Assembly: GCF_013359755.1 (NCBI RefSeq) | Contig: NZ_JABMCJ010000078.1 | Coordinates: 62,001 to 126,000 of the forward strand | DNA length: 64,000 nucleotides | Reading direction: 5' to 3' | Source: Tardiphaga robiniae | GTDB taxonomy: Bacteria > Pseudomonadota > Alphaproteobacteria > Rhizobiales > Xanthobacteraceae | Shown: positions 9,370-17,237 of the stretch, in pieces | Numbering within the stretch: the first letter of the stretch is position 1 | Layout of the letters: each line of letters opens with the position of its first letter | Notes under the pieces: model-generated | The model's database searches: none | Seen by the model: only the letters and a program-made list of their open reading frames with translations | Told to the model about the DNA's origin: nothing | Program-made: the position numbers and the translations under genes

Positions 9370-10212
9370 CTATGGCGCGTGGAACACCAGCGCCCGCAGC
9401 TCGATGCTCTCGCGCGGCGGCGCATCCGCAGGCGCGGTCGGATCCGCAAAGGCCGTATGCGGAGCGAAACGTGCGACGCCGTCTTTGGTCGAATCATAGC
9501 ACTTCAGCAGCAGTATCTCGTCAGGCGTCATATCCGGCACGTAGTACCAGCGATGCTGCGGATTGAATTTCACCGCGTAGGTTTCACCGACCCGGTGCTG
9601 ATAGACCAGATCCGATCCGACCAGTTCGTCAAAGCGAACGGTCCGCGCATCGGCGACCGCCAGCGGCGAATCCTTCAACGGGCCGCGGATCGGACGCCAC
9701 AGATTGATGATCTGCACGCGCCCCTTGAGCAATTCTTCCGCATCCTCCGGGAGCAGATCGCGGACACGTTGCGGACCCGATCTATCGGTGTGATCGACAT
9801 GCACCCGGGCGACAGGCTGGCGCGGGCCTTCGCCGCGGTCATTGACGCCATCGACGCGCTTGCGCACGGTATGATCGAAGATGAAGACACGGCTCGCGCC
9901 GGTGATGTCTTTGAGCAGCTTCTCGGCTTCGGGATAGTAGACGTCCTTGACGTTCTCGTCGTCGTAGAAATCGGACACCGCGCTGTGCTGGTGCGCCACC
10001 GCAAAGCCGTGTTCATCGAGCGACCACTGATCGATGCTCGGTCGCGCATCATGGATCGCAACCGCATGCGGCTCCGGCTCCGCAGTGGAGCGCGGCTCGC
10101 CGGCCGGAGGATCGAATGTGTAGGTACGAGGGCGGCCATTGATCGGTGCCAGGTAGTTCAGATCCGCGGTGACGAATGCACCGGCCGTGATCTTCTCGTT
10201 GAGCAGTCCCAT
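9370..10212 (-). CDS. CmcJ/NvfI-family oxidoreductase (putative Fe(II)/2-oxoglutarate-type oxygenase)
   Basis: 280 residues from the ATG at 10212, preceded by GGGAGA; the frame continues upstream without further support. The family pattern is clear: TADLNYLAP near the N-terminus, the HGFAVAHQHSAVSDFYD segment, ARVHVDHTDRSG (putative metal-binding His-x-Asp), INLWRPIRGPLKDSPLAVAD, HRWYYVPDMTPDE with a distal His, LLKCYDSTKDG and APHTAFADP. Members include the cephamycin 7-alpha-methoxylation protein CmcJ and fungal oxygenases such as NvfI and AsaB. Its role beside sulfonate monooxygenases is unknown; hydroxylation or desaturation of an organosulfur or related natural product is plausible. It converges on the LLM gene and diverges from a small membrane-protein gene. 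Confidence 0.85.
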   Translation of the reverse strand: MGLLNEKITAGAFVTADLNYLAPINGRPRTYTFDPPAGEPRSTAEPEPHAVAIHDARPSIDQWSLDEHGFAVAHQHSAVSDFYDDENVKDVYYPEAEKLLKDITGASRVFIFDHTVRKRVDGVNDRGEGPRQPVARVHVDHTDRSGPQRVRDLLPEDAEELLKGRVQIINLWRPIRGPLKDSPLAVADARTVRFDELVGSDLVYQHRVGETYAVKFNPQHRWYYVPDMTPDEILLLKCYDSTKDGVARFAPHTAFADPTAPADAPPRESIELRALVFHAP

Positions 10213-10580
10213 GATGGTTCTCCCGATTGATATGGGCTCATCACACATTTCATGCGGCCCATTTGGTTCAATCTGATCCCGGAGACCCACCGCGCCAATG
10301 GGGCGTCTCAAATAAGAACGTCATTTCCCGTCAGCGTGAAAACGGATGATGTGATTTCAGCATCGGTATCGATTGAAGATGTTTAATGTTGTGATCACGA
10401 TCATCGTGAACAACGTTCGGCGTCGGTGCTTCTGCGCACCCGGAACATCGCTTGCATCTGCAAGCATTTGCGCCTCGTGACCGGCGCTCCGAAAGAAGGA
10501 TTGGAAGCCGTTCGGCCCAACTTTGGAATTCCCAAGCGCGCTGTGTGGAGCGTTAATGGGCGCCTTCAGGAGTCGAATTG
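10213..10580. promoter_or_regulatory. Divergent regulatory region with a strong inverted repeat
   Basis: The 368 bases separate the CmcJ-type gene (minus) from two tiny plus-strand genes. The region holds the inverted repeat at 10388-10414 and no convincing gene. A minus-strand open frame through 10357-10743 reads as low-complexity Arg-rich sequence and overlaps the small gene, so it is not accepted. Confidence 0.45.
10388..10414. repeat. Inverted repeat, candidate operator
   Basis: The core TCACGAT-C-ATCGTGA (10395-10409) is a perfect 7-bp inverted repeat around one base. It is flanked by GTTGT on the left and ACAAC on the right, extending the symmetry with a two-base bulge. It lies about 180 bases from both divergent starts, as expected for a dimeric repressor or activator site. 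The protein that would bind it is not evident in the window. Confidence 0.5.
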
Positions 10581-10784
10581 ATGCCACATCCGCCACTTCT
10601 CGCCGTTGCCATCGCAGGCGCTCTCGCGCTTGCGACGGCCGTCGAGACCTATCACGCTGCCCATCAGCCCAAGCCTGACATGTCCCGGAATGCTGCAGCC
10701 ACAGTGACGCCAGCCCAGCAACTCGATCGCGCCCTGCAGGCACTCCGTCTCGATACAGTCAGAGACAACGCATCGGCCATGTAG
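10581..10784 (+). CDS. Small exported or membrane-anchored protein
   Basis: 67 residues from the ATG at 10581, which has AGGAG 8 bases upstream. The N-terminus (PPLLAVAIAGALALATAVET) is a hydrophobic signal or anchor segment; the rest is a polar helix-like stretch (ATVTPAQQLDRALQALRLDT). I do not recognise a family. A second tiny membrane protein begins 20 bases downstream, so they form a two-gene unit between the CmcJ-type gene and an SfnG-like monooxygenase. Confidence rests on the ribosome binding site and the membrane segment only. Confidence 0.5.
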   Translation: MPHPPLLAVAIAGALALATAVETYHAAHQPKPDMSRNAAATVTPAQQLDRALQALRLDTVRDNASAM

Positions 10785-10804
10785 ACGGAAGAAGGGACCA
10801 AGGC

Positions 10805-10882
10805 ATGTATCTCGGAAAGATGATCGCTTTGGTACTGGGACACGCGACGTTCCTCAGCCTGTTCGTGTGGTGGTTTGGCTAA
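10805..10882 (+). CDS. 25-residue membrane micropeptide
   Basis: The frame MYLGKMIALVLGHATFLSLF... ends WWFG then TAA at 10880-10882. Almost the whole peptide is one hydrophobic helix with a basic N-terminus, like known bacterial single-span micropeptides. GAAGGGACCAAGGC lies just before the ATG and offers a purine-rich ribosome binding site. It follows the 67-residue protein by 20 bases. No family is recognised; conservation in related genomes would decide whether it is real. Confidence 0.4.
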   Translation: MYLGKMIALVLGHATFLSLFVWWFG

Positions 10883-10925
10883 GCGGGGCTCTCGCCGTCC
10901 GGCAAGACCGCTTCGCGGTGTCAAC

Positions 10926-11999
10926 TCAACCGCGCGAGGTCTTCAGCAAAGCTGCCTCCCTCTTCACCCGTGGAAAGATTTGCTCGGCAAAACGCTGCAT
11001 CTCCTTCTCCAATGGCTGGAATTGCAGCATGAACAACTCGATGCCGGCGGCATGGAATTCGCGGATGCGGGCCGTGACCGTATCGTAGCTTCCCACTAGA
11101 CCCGCAGCGGTGCCGCCATTGGTGCCGACCCGCGGCGACTTCTGCATCGTCTGCATCATCACGACCTTGGGATCGGTATTGGCACGCTGGATGGCCTTCA
11201 TCGGCGCGTCCTGCGTGGCAAGCGCCAGCAGACGCTGATGTACCTGCTCGGCTTCTGCGTCAGTCTCACGCACGATCACGAAGGCCGACAGGCCGAAACG
11301 CAGCGGTGCGCCGGCCCGCGGTCGTGCCGCCACATTGGCGATCAGTGCCGCGACATCGGCCAGCGGCTGGCCATTGATGAACCAGACATCGCCGTGCGCT
11401 GCCACCAGATCGCGCGCTGGCTCCGACTCGCCGCCGACATAGATCGCGGGCCGCGCGCGGTACAGGTCCTTCGGCCGCAGCGCGTAGTCTCGGACATCGA
11501 AATTTTCACCCTTGTGCGTCAGCCGTTCCCCGCTCGTCAGCTGCGCAACGATCGAGATCCATTCCTTGCCATAGGCATAGCGATCGTCATGCTCGGCAAA
11601 GCCGATACCGGCTTTCTCCAGCTCGGGCTTGTTCCAGGCATTGACGAGATTGAGCGCAAAGCGGCCGCGGCTGATATTCTCGATCTGCAGTGCCATCTTG
11701 GCGAGTACGACCGGATGAAACAGATAGGGCTTGATCGCCGCAATGATCTCGATCCGGCTGGTCAGCGCAGCCAGTGCCGCTGCAGAGCTCCAGGTCTCGA
11801 GTTGATCGAGATCCTCCTGATGCGGATTGATGGTGTGCTGCGCGATCAGGGTCGAATCGTAACCCAGTGCCTCGGCCTGCAGGACCAGCGCCTTGTTGCG
11901 CTCCCACGACGCATCATACGGCTCTTCGGGATCCCGATGCGACGCCCGTGGCCCATGCACCGGTGCCCAGACGCCAAATCGAAGAGGATTCGCGCTCAT
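10926..11999 (-). CDS. SfnG-like LLM monooxygenase (dimethyl sulfone / alkanesulfonate type)
   Basis: 357 residues from the ATG at 11999 (AGGA 5 bases upstream); in-frame ATGs at 12011 and 12017 are alternatives. It opens LRFGVWAPVHGPRASHRDPE, similar to the FAYWVPN-type start of SfnG. It carries the ISRGRFALNLVNAWNKPELE block with EHDDRYAYGKEWI, and RPAIYVGGESEPARDLVAAH in the middle. The overall pattern resembles dimethyl sulfone monooxygenase SfnG, which converts dimethyl sulfone to methanesulfinate with FMNH2. Exact substrate is uncertain. It is transcribed away from the ssuCBA operon across a 360-base gap. Confidence 0.85.
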   Translation of the reverse strand: MSANPLRFGVWAPVHGPRASHRDPEEPYDASWERNKALVLQAEALGYDSTLIAQHTINPHQEDLDQLETWSSAAALAALTSRIEIIAAIKPYLFHPVVLAKMALQIENISRGRFALNLVNAWNKPELEKAGIGFAEHDDRYAYGKEWISIVAQLTSGERLTHKGENFDVRDYALRPKDLYRARPAIYVGGESEPARDLVAAHGDVWFINGQPLADVAALIANVAARPRAGAPLRFGLSAFVIVRETDAEAEQVHQRLLALATQDAPMKAIQRANTDPKVVMMQTMQKSPRVGTNGGTAAGLVGSYDTVTARIREFHAAGIELFMLQFQPLEKEMQRFAEQIFPRVKREAALLKTSRG

Positions 12000-12359
12000 T
12001 GTCTTCCTCATATTCATGTCGCTCTCGCTATAAGACGACCCGTACACAACAATGCAAGCACCGCCATGCACTCATGACATCGGCGGCAAAATAGCGCGGA
12101 TCGAACGAGAAACTTCTTCTTCGCATGACGCATAGCACCACAAGAAAATTCCACTGCGCTTCGGGCCGATCAAATTTCAAGGCAACACGCAGCTTCATTT
12201 TCCAAAAACAAGCACTGCAAAAGATCGTTCACCTCTCAATCGCGTCGCTCGGATATCAAACTGATCTAATATCGCATGGAGAATAGTTTCGCCGAAGAAA
12301 CTGAAGACGCTGCGCTTTTCGTTGCTCTATCATCGCCGCTGAATTTCAGAACTGCAGCA
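12000..12359. promoter_or_regulatory. Divergent upstream region of the SfnG-like gene and ssuC
   Basis: AT-richer than its surroundings, with several A-tracts around 12185-12215. It separates the SfnG-like monooxygenase from the sulfonate transporter operon and should carry both promoters. An in-frame extension of ssuC back to an ATG at 12276 exists but adds sequence unlike SsuC. No operator was recognised. Confidence 0.4.
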
Positions 12360-13238
12360 ATGGATGGCAGGGTGAGCAACGTCGACTACGTCATTCAACA
12401 GGAGTATCGCGCGCCCGCAACGCCGACACCCGCGCGCAACGCTTCCGCCATTGCCAAACCCGGCCTGAAGCCAAATCTGATCGTTCTGTCCTGGATCGCG
12501 CCCATTATTCTCATTGTTGTATGGGAAGCGCTAGCGCAGGCCGGCTGGCTGTCGCCGCAAGTGCTTCCTGCCCCCTCAAAGGTGCTACGCACGGCGTGGA
12601 AATTGACCTTGTCCGGATCGCTGCTGAACGATCTCGGCGTCAGCCTGCTCCGCGCGGCCGCGGGCTTTGCAATCGGCGGCAGCATCGGCTTCATTCTCGG
12701 CACGCTGGTGGGCTTCTCGCGCATCGCCGAAGCATTGATCGATCGCAGCGTGCAGATGATCCGCGCGATCCCGTTCCTCGCCCTCGTACCCCTCGTCATC
12801 GTCTGGTTCGGCGTCGGTGAGGGACAGAAGATCTTTCTGGTCTCGCTCGGTGTCGCCTTCCCCATCTATATCAACACCACGCTCGGCATTCGTCAGATCG
12901 ATCCGAAGCTGATCGAGCTCGGCCGCGTCCAGGGGCTGTCCACGCTGCAATTGATCCGGCGCATCATCCTGCCCGGTGCGCTGCCGTCGATCCTCACCGG
13001 TGTCCGCTATTCGCTGGCGACGGCATGGCTGGCGCTTGTGGTGGCCGAGACTGTCGGCGCGCAATCAGGCCTCGGGTTCCTCGCCATGGACGCCCGCGAA
13101 TTCCTGCGCACCGACGTGATCGTGCTGACCATCGCGATCTACGCGCTGATCGGGGTTGCCGCCGACTCCATCGCCCGGCTGCTCGAACGCAAATTGCTCG
13201 CCTGGCATCCGAACTACGGCAAGGGCGCGCGATCATGA
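12360..13238 (+). CDS. ssuC: Aliphatic sulfonate ABC transporter permease
   Basis: 292 residues from the ATG at 12360; the GTG at 12372 or the ATG at 12276 are also possible, since none has a strong ribosome binding site. A polar N-terminal stretch is followed by LIVLSWIAPIILIVVWEALA as first span, then VLPAPSKVLRTAW, and five further spans. The EAA loop is ELGRVQGLSTLQLIRRIILP, and the end AETVGAQSGLGFLAMDAREF is strongly SsuC/TauC-like. It forms the homodimeric channel of the sulfonate importer. Its stop overlaps the ssuB start by ATGA, so the two are translationally coupled. Confidence 0.92.
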   Translation: MDGRVSNVDYVIQQEYRAPATPTPARNASAIAKPGLKPNLIVLSWIAPIILIVVWEALAQAGWLSPQVLPAPSKVLRTAWKLTLSGSLLNDLGVSLLRAAAGFAIGGSIGFILGTLVGFSRIAEALIDRSVQMIRAIPFLALVPLVIVWFGVGEGQKIFLVSLGVAFPIYINTTLGIRQIDPKLIELGRVQGLSTLQLIRRIILPGALPSILTGVRYSLATAWLALVVAETVGAQSGLGFLAMDAREFLRTDVIVLTIAIYALIGVAADSIARLLERKLLAWHPNYGKGARS

Positions 13239-13948
13239 GCCCGACATCTGTGACATCTAGCGAAACCGCCGTAACCGTGAGCGGCCTGACGCGGGCCTAT
13301 GGTCCGCGGGTGGTGATCGACAGGCTGGATCTCCGCATCGGGCGCGGCGAATTCGTCGCACTTCTCGGTGAGAGCGGCTGCGGCAAGACGACGTTGCTGC
13401 GCGCCCTCGCCGGCCTCGACCCGATCCAGGGCGGACATATCGATGCGCCGGGACGACCTGCCGTGGTGTTTCAGGAACATCGCCTGCTGCCCTGGGACAC
13501 GCTCTGGCAGAATGTCTCGCTCGGCCTTCCTGGCGCGGATCCGCGCAAGCGTGCCGCCGCTGCCCTGGTCGAGGTCGGACTCGGCGATCGGCTGGACGAC
13601 TGGCCGCGTAATCTGTCCGGCGGACAGGCACAGCGCGTCGCCCTCGCCCGCGCGCTGGTGCAGGAGCCCCGGTTGCTATTGCTCGACGAACCCTTCGCAG
13701 CACTGGACGCGCTGACGCGAATTCGCATGCATGTGCTGGTCAAGGAGCTGGTCGCCCGCCACCAGCCCGGCGTGCTTCTCGTCACTCACGATGTCGATGA
13801 AGCAATTGCCCTCGCCGACCGGATTCTAGTGATGCGCAACGGCCTGATCGCGTCCGAGCACCACGCCGACACTCACGGCGGGCCGGCTGCATCCCGCGAT
13901 CAACTACTTCGCGAACTCGGCGTCGCCGCCCATCTCCAGGTCGCCTGA
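13235..13948 (+). CDS. ssuB: Aliphatic sulfonate ABC transporter ATPase
   Basis: 237 residues. The start at 13235 is fixed by the ATGA overlap with ssuC. Walker A GESGCGKT lies at residues 45-52, a Q-loop in AVVFQEHRLLPWDT near 80, signature LSGGQAQR at 127-134, Walker B LLLLDEPFAALD at about 147-158 and the H-loop in LLVTHDVDEAIALADRI. QEHRLLPW is typical of SsuB. It drives sulfonate uptake with SsuC and the SsuA-like binding protein encoded 24 bases downstream. Confidence 0.93.
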   Translation: MSPTSVTSSETAVTVSGLTRAYGPRVVIDRLDLRIGRGEFVALLGESGCGKTTLLRALAGLDPIQGGHIDAPGRPAVVFQEHRLLPWDTLWQNVSLGLPGADPRKRAAAALVEVGLGDRLDDWPRNLSGGQAQRVALARALVQEPRLLLLDEPFAALDALTRIRMHVLVKELVARHQPGVLLVTHDVDEAIALADRILVMRNGLIASEHHADTHGGPAASRDQLLRELGVAAHLQVA

Positions 13949-13972
13949 TTCCACCTCACAGGAAGTTTTCTC

Positions 13973-14983
13973 ATGTCAAAACCGTTCTTCACATCGTCAC
14001 GCCGGGATTTTCTCAGTCTCGCGATGGCTGGTGTCAGCGCCTATGCCGGCATTCATCTCGCCAGCCATGACGACGCCATCGCGCAAAGCACCGGGCGAAA
14101 GACCGACAAGGTCCGTCTCACCTGGGGCTATCACGGCCTCACGCTGATCGCCAAGGAACGCGGCGAGTTCGAGAAGGCACTCGCCCAGCATGACATCAAG
14201 GTGGAATGGCTCGGCCCATTCCCGAACCACGCGCCGACCTTACAGGCAGTGACCGGTGACAGTGCTGATTTTGGCTTTGGCGGTAGCACCACGCCCGCGC
14301 TGGCGGCCATTATCGCCGGCTCTCCGCTCGTCTTCACCCAATTCGTGCTCTACGAGCCGCGCACGACGGCGATCATCGCCAAGGATGATTCCGGCATCAA
14401 CAAGGTCGAGGATCTGGTCGGCAAGTCGGTCGCGGTCAACCGCTCCGGGCTTGGCGAGTTCCTGCTCATCGCCGCGCTCGAGAAGCACAAGGTCGACCGC
14501 TCCAAGGTGAAATTCGTCTATCTCAACCCGCCGGACGCAGCGCCGGCACTCGCATCCGGCAAGGTGGATGCCTGGTCGATGTGGTCGCCGGGCGTCGACA
14601 TCGCGCGGCTGGACTACAAGGCTCACGACGTTTTCCTTGAGGGACGCGACCTGCCGTTCCAGATCGACTTCTCCTCTTACGTGACGTCCCGCAAGTTCGC
14701 GAAGGACAATCCGGCCATCGTGCGGGCGCTCAACGCGGCCTATGAGAAGGAAGCGCAGTGGGTCAACAAGAACACCACCGACGCCGAGCATCTCATCCAG
14801 AAAGTCGCGAAATATGACGACCGGATTCGCGACCAGTTCATCGAGCGCAAACGCAACTACACGCTCATCCCCGTGTCGGACAAGAAATTCGTCGGAGAAC
14901 TGCAAACCGCAGCGAACTGGCTGACCGAGCGAAAGGTCCTGCCCGAGTCCGTCACCATCTCGGATCATCTGGCCAGTCTTTAA
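13973..14983 (+). CDS. ssuA: Aliphatic sulfonate ABC transporter substrate-binding protein
   Basis: 336 residues. The N-terminus has a twin-arginine motif (SRRDFLSLA, residues 9-17) before a hydrophobic stretch and a cleavage region around AIAQS, pointing to Tat export into the periplasm. The mature part reads VRLTWGYHGLTLIAKERGEF, then LQAVTGDSADFGFGGSTTPA and VDAWSMWSPGVDIARL, all standard SsuA features. AGGAAG precedes the ATG. It delivers sulfonates to SsuBC encoded just upstream. Tat rather than Sec export is unusual for SsuA of enteric bacteria but common for the alphaproteobacterial relatives. Confidence 0.92.
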   Translation: MSKPFFTSSRRDFLSLAMAGVSAYAGIHLASHDDAIAQSTGRKTDKVRLTWGYHGLTLIAKERGEFEKALAQHDIKVEWLGPFPNHAPTLQAVTGDSADFGFGGSTTPALAAIIAGSPLVFTQFVLYEPRTTAIIAKDDSGINKVEDLVGKSVAVNRSGLGEFLLIAALEKHKVDRSKVKFVYLNPPDAAPALASGKVDAWSMWSPGVDIARLDYKAHDVFLEGRDLPFQIDFSSYVTSRKFAKDNPAIVRALNAAYEKEAQWVNKNTTDAEHLIQKVAKYDDRIRDQFIERKRNYTLIPVSDKKFVGELQTAANWLTERKVLPESVTISDHLASL

Positions 14984-15033
14984 GTTTTTATCGCCGCTCG
15001 ATCCCCCCACCGGAATCGCCGAGAAAGAATCCC

Positions 15034-16254
15034 ATGAACAAGCCCACACCGCAGCACTCGTTCGACGTGTCGCAGCCGATCCGGATCGGTTCGTCCGATC
15101 TGCAACAGTTGTTTGATCACATCGCGCAGGGCGAGGCAGAGCGCGAGCACGACCGTGTTCTGCCTTACGACATCATCGAGCTGATCCGCCGATCGCGGAT
15201 CGGCGCGCTCCGCATTCCCAAGGCCGACGGCGGCGGCGGCAGTACCGTACGAGAACTGCTCACTACGGTCATCAGGTTGGCGGAAGCCGATGCCAATGTC
15301 GCGCATATCCTGCGCAATCACTATAGCGTGGTCGAGCGCCTACTGGCCTCGCCGCCAAGCGCGCAGAATCGCAAGTGGCGCGACGACGTCGCGGCCGGCG
15401 CCATCATTGGCCTTGCCACCACCGAGCTGGGCAGCTCGCAGGTGGGAGACATCGCTCCCGCCACCACCGTCACGCCGGATGGCGACGGCTACCGCCTGAA
15501 CGGCACCAAATATTACAGCACCGGCACGCTCTATGCGGACTACGTGCTGGTGCGCGTCGCGGACGGCAATGAAGCACTCGCGACCACGATCATTCCGGTC
15601 AAGCGCGAGGGCATCGAGCTGGTCGATGACTGGGATGGTTCGGGCCAGCGCCTGACCGGAAGCGGAACCACGCATTTCCGCAACGTCCGGGTGGAAGCGG
15701 CAGAACTGATCTTCGATCAGCCCAATATCGGTTATGGGGCCGCCTATCAGAACACGTTCGCGCAACTCTACCTGACGGCCATCAATGCCGGCATCGCCGC
15801 AGCCATCCTGCGTGACGCCAGCGACCTCGTCAGGCGGCGCGCGCGCAGTTTCTATTACGCGCCCACGCTTCGCCCACGCGAGGACCCTATCCTGCAGCAG
15901 ACCGTTGGCCAGATCGCAAGCAACGCGTTCGCGGCAGAAGCAACCGTGCTGGCCGCCGCCGACGCGCTTGACGTATCGAGCAAGGCCCTTGATCGGGAAG
16001 ATACCAAGCCGGCGCTGGATGCCGCCCTCGCATCGTCCAAGGCCAAGATCGTCGTCGACGAACTGGCCATCCGCAGTGGCAGCCTGCTGTTCGACGCCGG
16101 CGGCGCATCCGCGACCAAGAAGTCCGACAACCTCGACCGTCACTGGCGCAATGCGCGAACCCTGTCGTCGCACAACCCGGTGACCTACAAGGCGCAGGCG
16201 ATCGGCGCCTATGAGATCAACGGCACGCCGCTGCCGGCCAAGGGCTTCTTCTAG
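15034..16254 (+). CDS. SfnB/DszC-like acyl-CoA dehydrogenase-fold flavoprotein
   Basis: 406 residues with the acyl-CoA dehydrogenase fold. It contains VLPYDIIELIRRSRIGALRI in the N-terminal helical domain, GLATTELGSSQVGDIAPATT leading into the middle beta domain, RLNGTKYYSTGTLYADYVLV, and a C-terminal helix bundle ending SDNLDRHWRNARTLSSHNPV. The last motif is typical of the DszC/SfnB branch, which uses reduced flavin for monooxygenation instead of dehydrogenating CoA esters. SfnB-type proteins are sulfur-starvation genes. It follows the ssuCBA operon by 50 bases on the same strand and is probably part of it. Confidence 0.88.
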   Translation: MNKPTPQHSFDVSQPIRIGSSDLQQLFDHIAQGEAEREHDRVLPYDIIELIRRSRIGALRIPKADGGGGSTVRELLTTVIRLAEADANVAHILRNHYSVVERLLASPPSAQNRKWRDDVAAGAIIGLATTELGSSQVGDIAPATTVTPDGDGYRLNGTKYYSTGTLYADYVLVRVADGNEALATTIIPVKREGIELVDDWDGSGQRLTGSGTTHFRNVRVEAAELIFDQPNIGYGAAYQNTFAQLYLTAINAGIAAAILRDASDLVRRRARSFYYAPTLRPREDPILQQTVGQIASNAFAAEATVLAAADALDVSSKALDREDTKPALDAALASSKAKIVVDELAIRSGSLLFDAGGASATKKSDNLDRHWRNARTLSSHNPVTYKAQAIGAYEINGTPLPAKGFF

Positions 16255-16322
16255 GCCATCCGGAACGCTGCGGGATCGTAGCGAGCGCGATATATTCACT
16301 TCATTCCCAACCTGGACACATC

Positions 16323-17132
16323 ATGAAAGCTGCATCTCGATTTCTCATTCTCTCCCTTTCAGCGCTTGTACTGTCGTTACCCGCCCTGCAGGCCAACGCC
16401 GCCGACAAGCCGCTCAAGGTCGGCGTTTCGGCAGGGCCCTATGGTGACATTCTTCGCGAGGCCGCGCGGCTTTCCGAGAAAGAGGGACTGAAGGCGGAGA
16501 TCATCGAGTTCAGCGACTGGAACCAGCCAAATGCAGCGCTGCAGGCAGGCGACATCGACCTCAACAACTTCCAGCACCGCTTCTATCTCGCCAATCAATC
16601 GAAGGCGCGCGGTTACAAGCTCTCCGCCCTCGATGAATCGATCCTGGTGCCGGCCGGCGTCTTCTCCAAGAAATACACCAAGGCCTCCGACATTCCCGAC
16701 GGGGCCAAGATCGCCATCCCCAACGATCCGACCAATGCAGCGCGCGCATTGTTGCTGTTTCAGACCGCTGGACTGCTCAAATTGAAGACCGATGCCGGCC
16801 TCTCGGCGAGCATTCTCGATGTGACTGAAAATCCGAAGAAGCTGCAGATCGTCGAGATCGACGCGGCCCAGTTACCGCGGTCTCTCGACGACGTGGCAGC
16901 CGCCTTTGTGTCATCCAACTACGCCTATCTCGCTGGCCTGGACCTCAACAAGGCGCTTGCGGCCGAGACCAGCGTCGTCGAAGCCAAGCCATATTATACC
17001 CTCGTCTTCGCCGCGCGTGACGATCGCAAAGACGATTCGCAGATCAAGAAATTCATCTCGATCTATCGTTCGCAACCGGTGAAGGATTTCATCCGCACCA
17101 AGTTCAACGGCTCGATCCTCGCCGCCTGGTAA
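16323..17132 (+). CDS. MetQ/NlpA-family ABC transporter substrate-binding protein
   Basis: 269 residues with a Sec signal peptide ending LQANA-ADK at residue 26. There is no lipobox Cys, so it should be a soluble periplasmic protein rather than an NlpA-type lipoprotein. Family signs are VGVSAGPYGDILREAARLSE, EIIEFSDWNQPNAALQAGDI, NFQHRFYLANQS, and KIAIPNDPTNAARALLLFQT, the block that follows the hinge in MetQ. Relatives bind L- or D-methionine. No MetN or MetI is present, so it either serves a distant transporter or presents a sulfur ligand to the SsuBC pair upstream (inference). It is the last plus-strand gene before a convergent hairpin. Confidence 0.9.
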   Translation: MKAASRFLILSLSALVLSLPALQANAADKPLKVGVSAGPYGDILREAARLSEKEGLKAEIIEFSDWNQPNAALQAGDIDLNNFQHRFYLANQSKARGYKLSALDESILVPAGVFSKKYTKASDIPDGAKIAIPNDPTNAARALLLFQTAGLLKLKTDAGLSASILDVTENPKKLQIVEIDAAQLPRSLDDVAAAFVSSNYAYLAGLDLNKALAAETSVVEAKPYYTLVFAARDDRKDDSQIKKFISIYRSQPVKDFIRTKFNGSILAAW

Positions 17133-17175
17133 TCCCAGCGGGAGGGCAGCTCGCGTGTTCTCCCTGACGCGATGT

Positions 17176-17201
17176 GGCATGGCCCGACCACGGGCCGTGC
17201 C
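17176..17201. terminator. Hairpin between convergent genes
   Basis: GGCATGGCCCG, loop ACCA, then CGGGCCGTGCC form an 11-bp stem with one G-U wobble. It lies 43 bases beyond the MetQ-type gene and 36 bases beyond the end of the convergent acetyltransferase gene. No U-tract follows, so a bidirectional factor-assisted terminator is the best reading. Confidence 0.55.
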
Positions 17202-17237
17202 TGTCACGACAGCGGCAGCGGGCCGGCTATCCAACCA

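Noticed and set aside
10357-10743. Minus-strand open frame upstream of the CmcJ-type gene
   Set aside because: Arg/Ser-rich, without ribosome binding site, and it overlaps the better supported small plus-strand gene and the inverted repeat.
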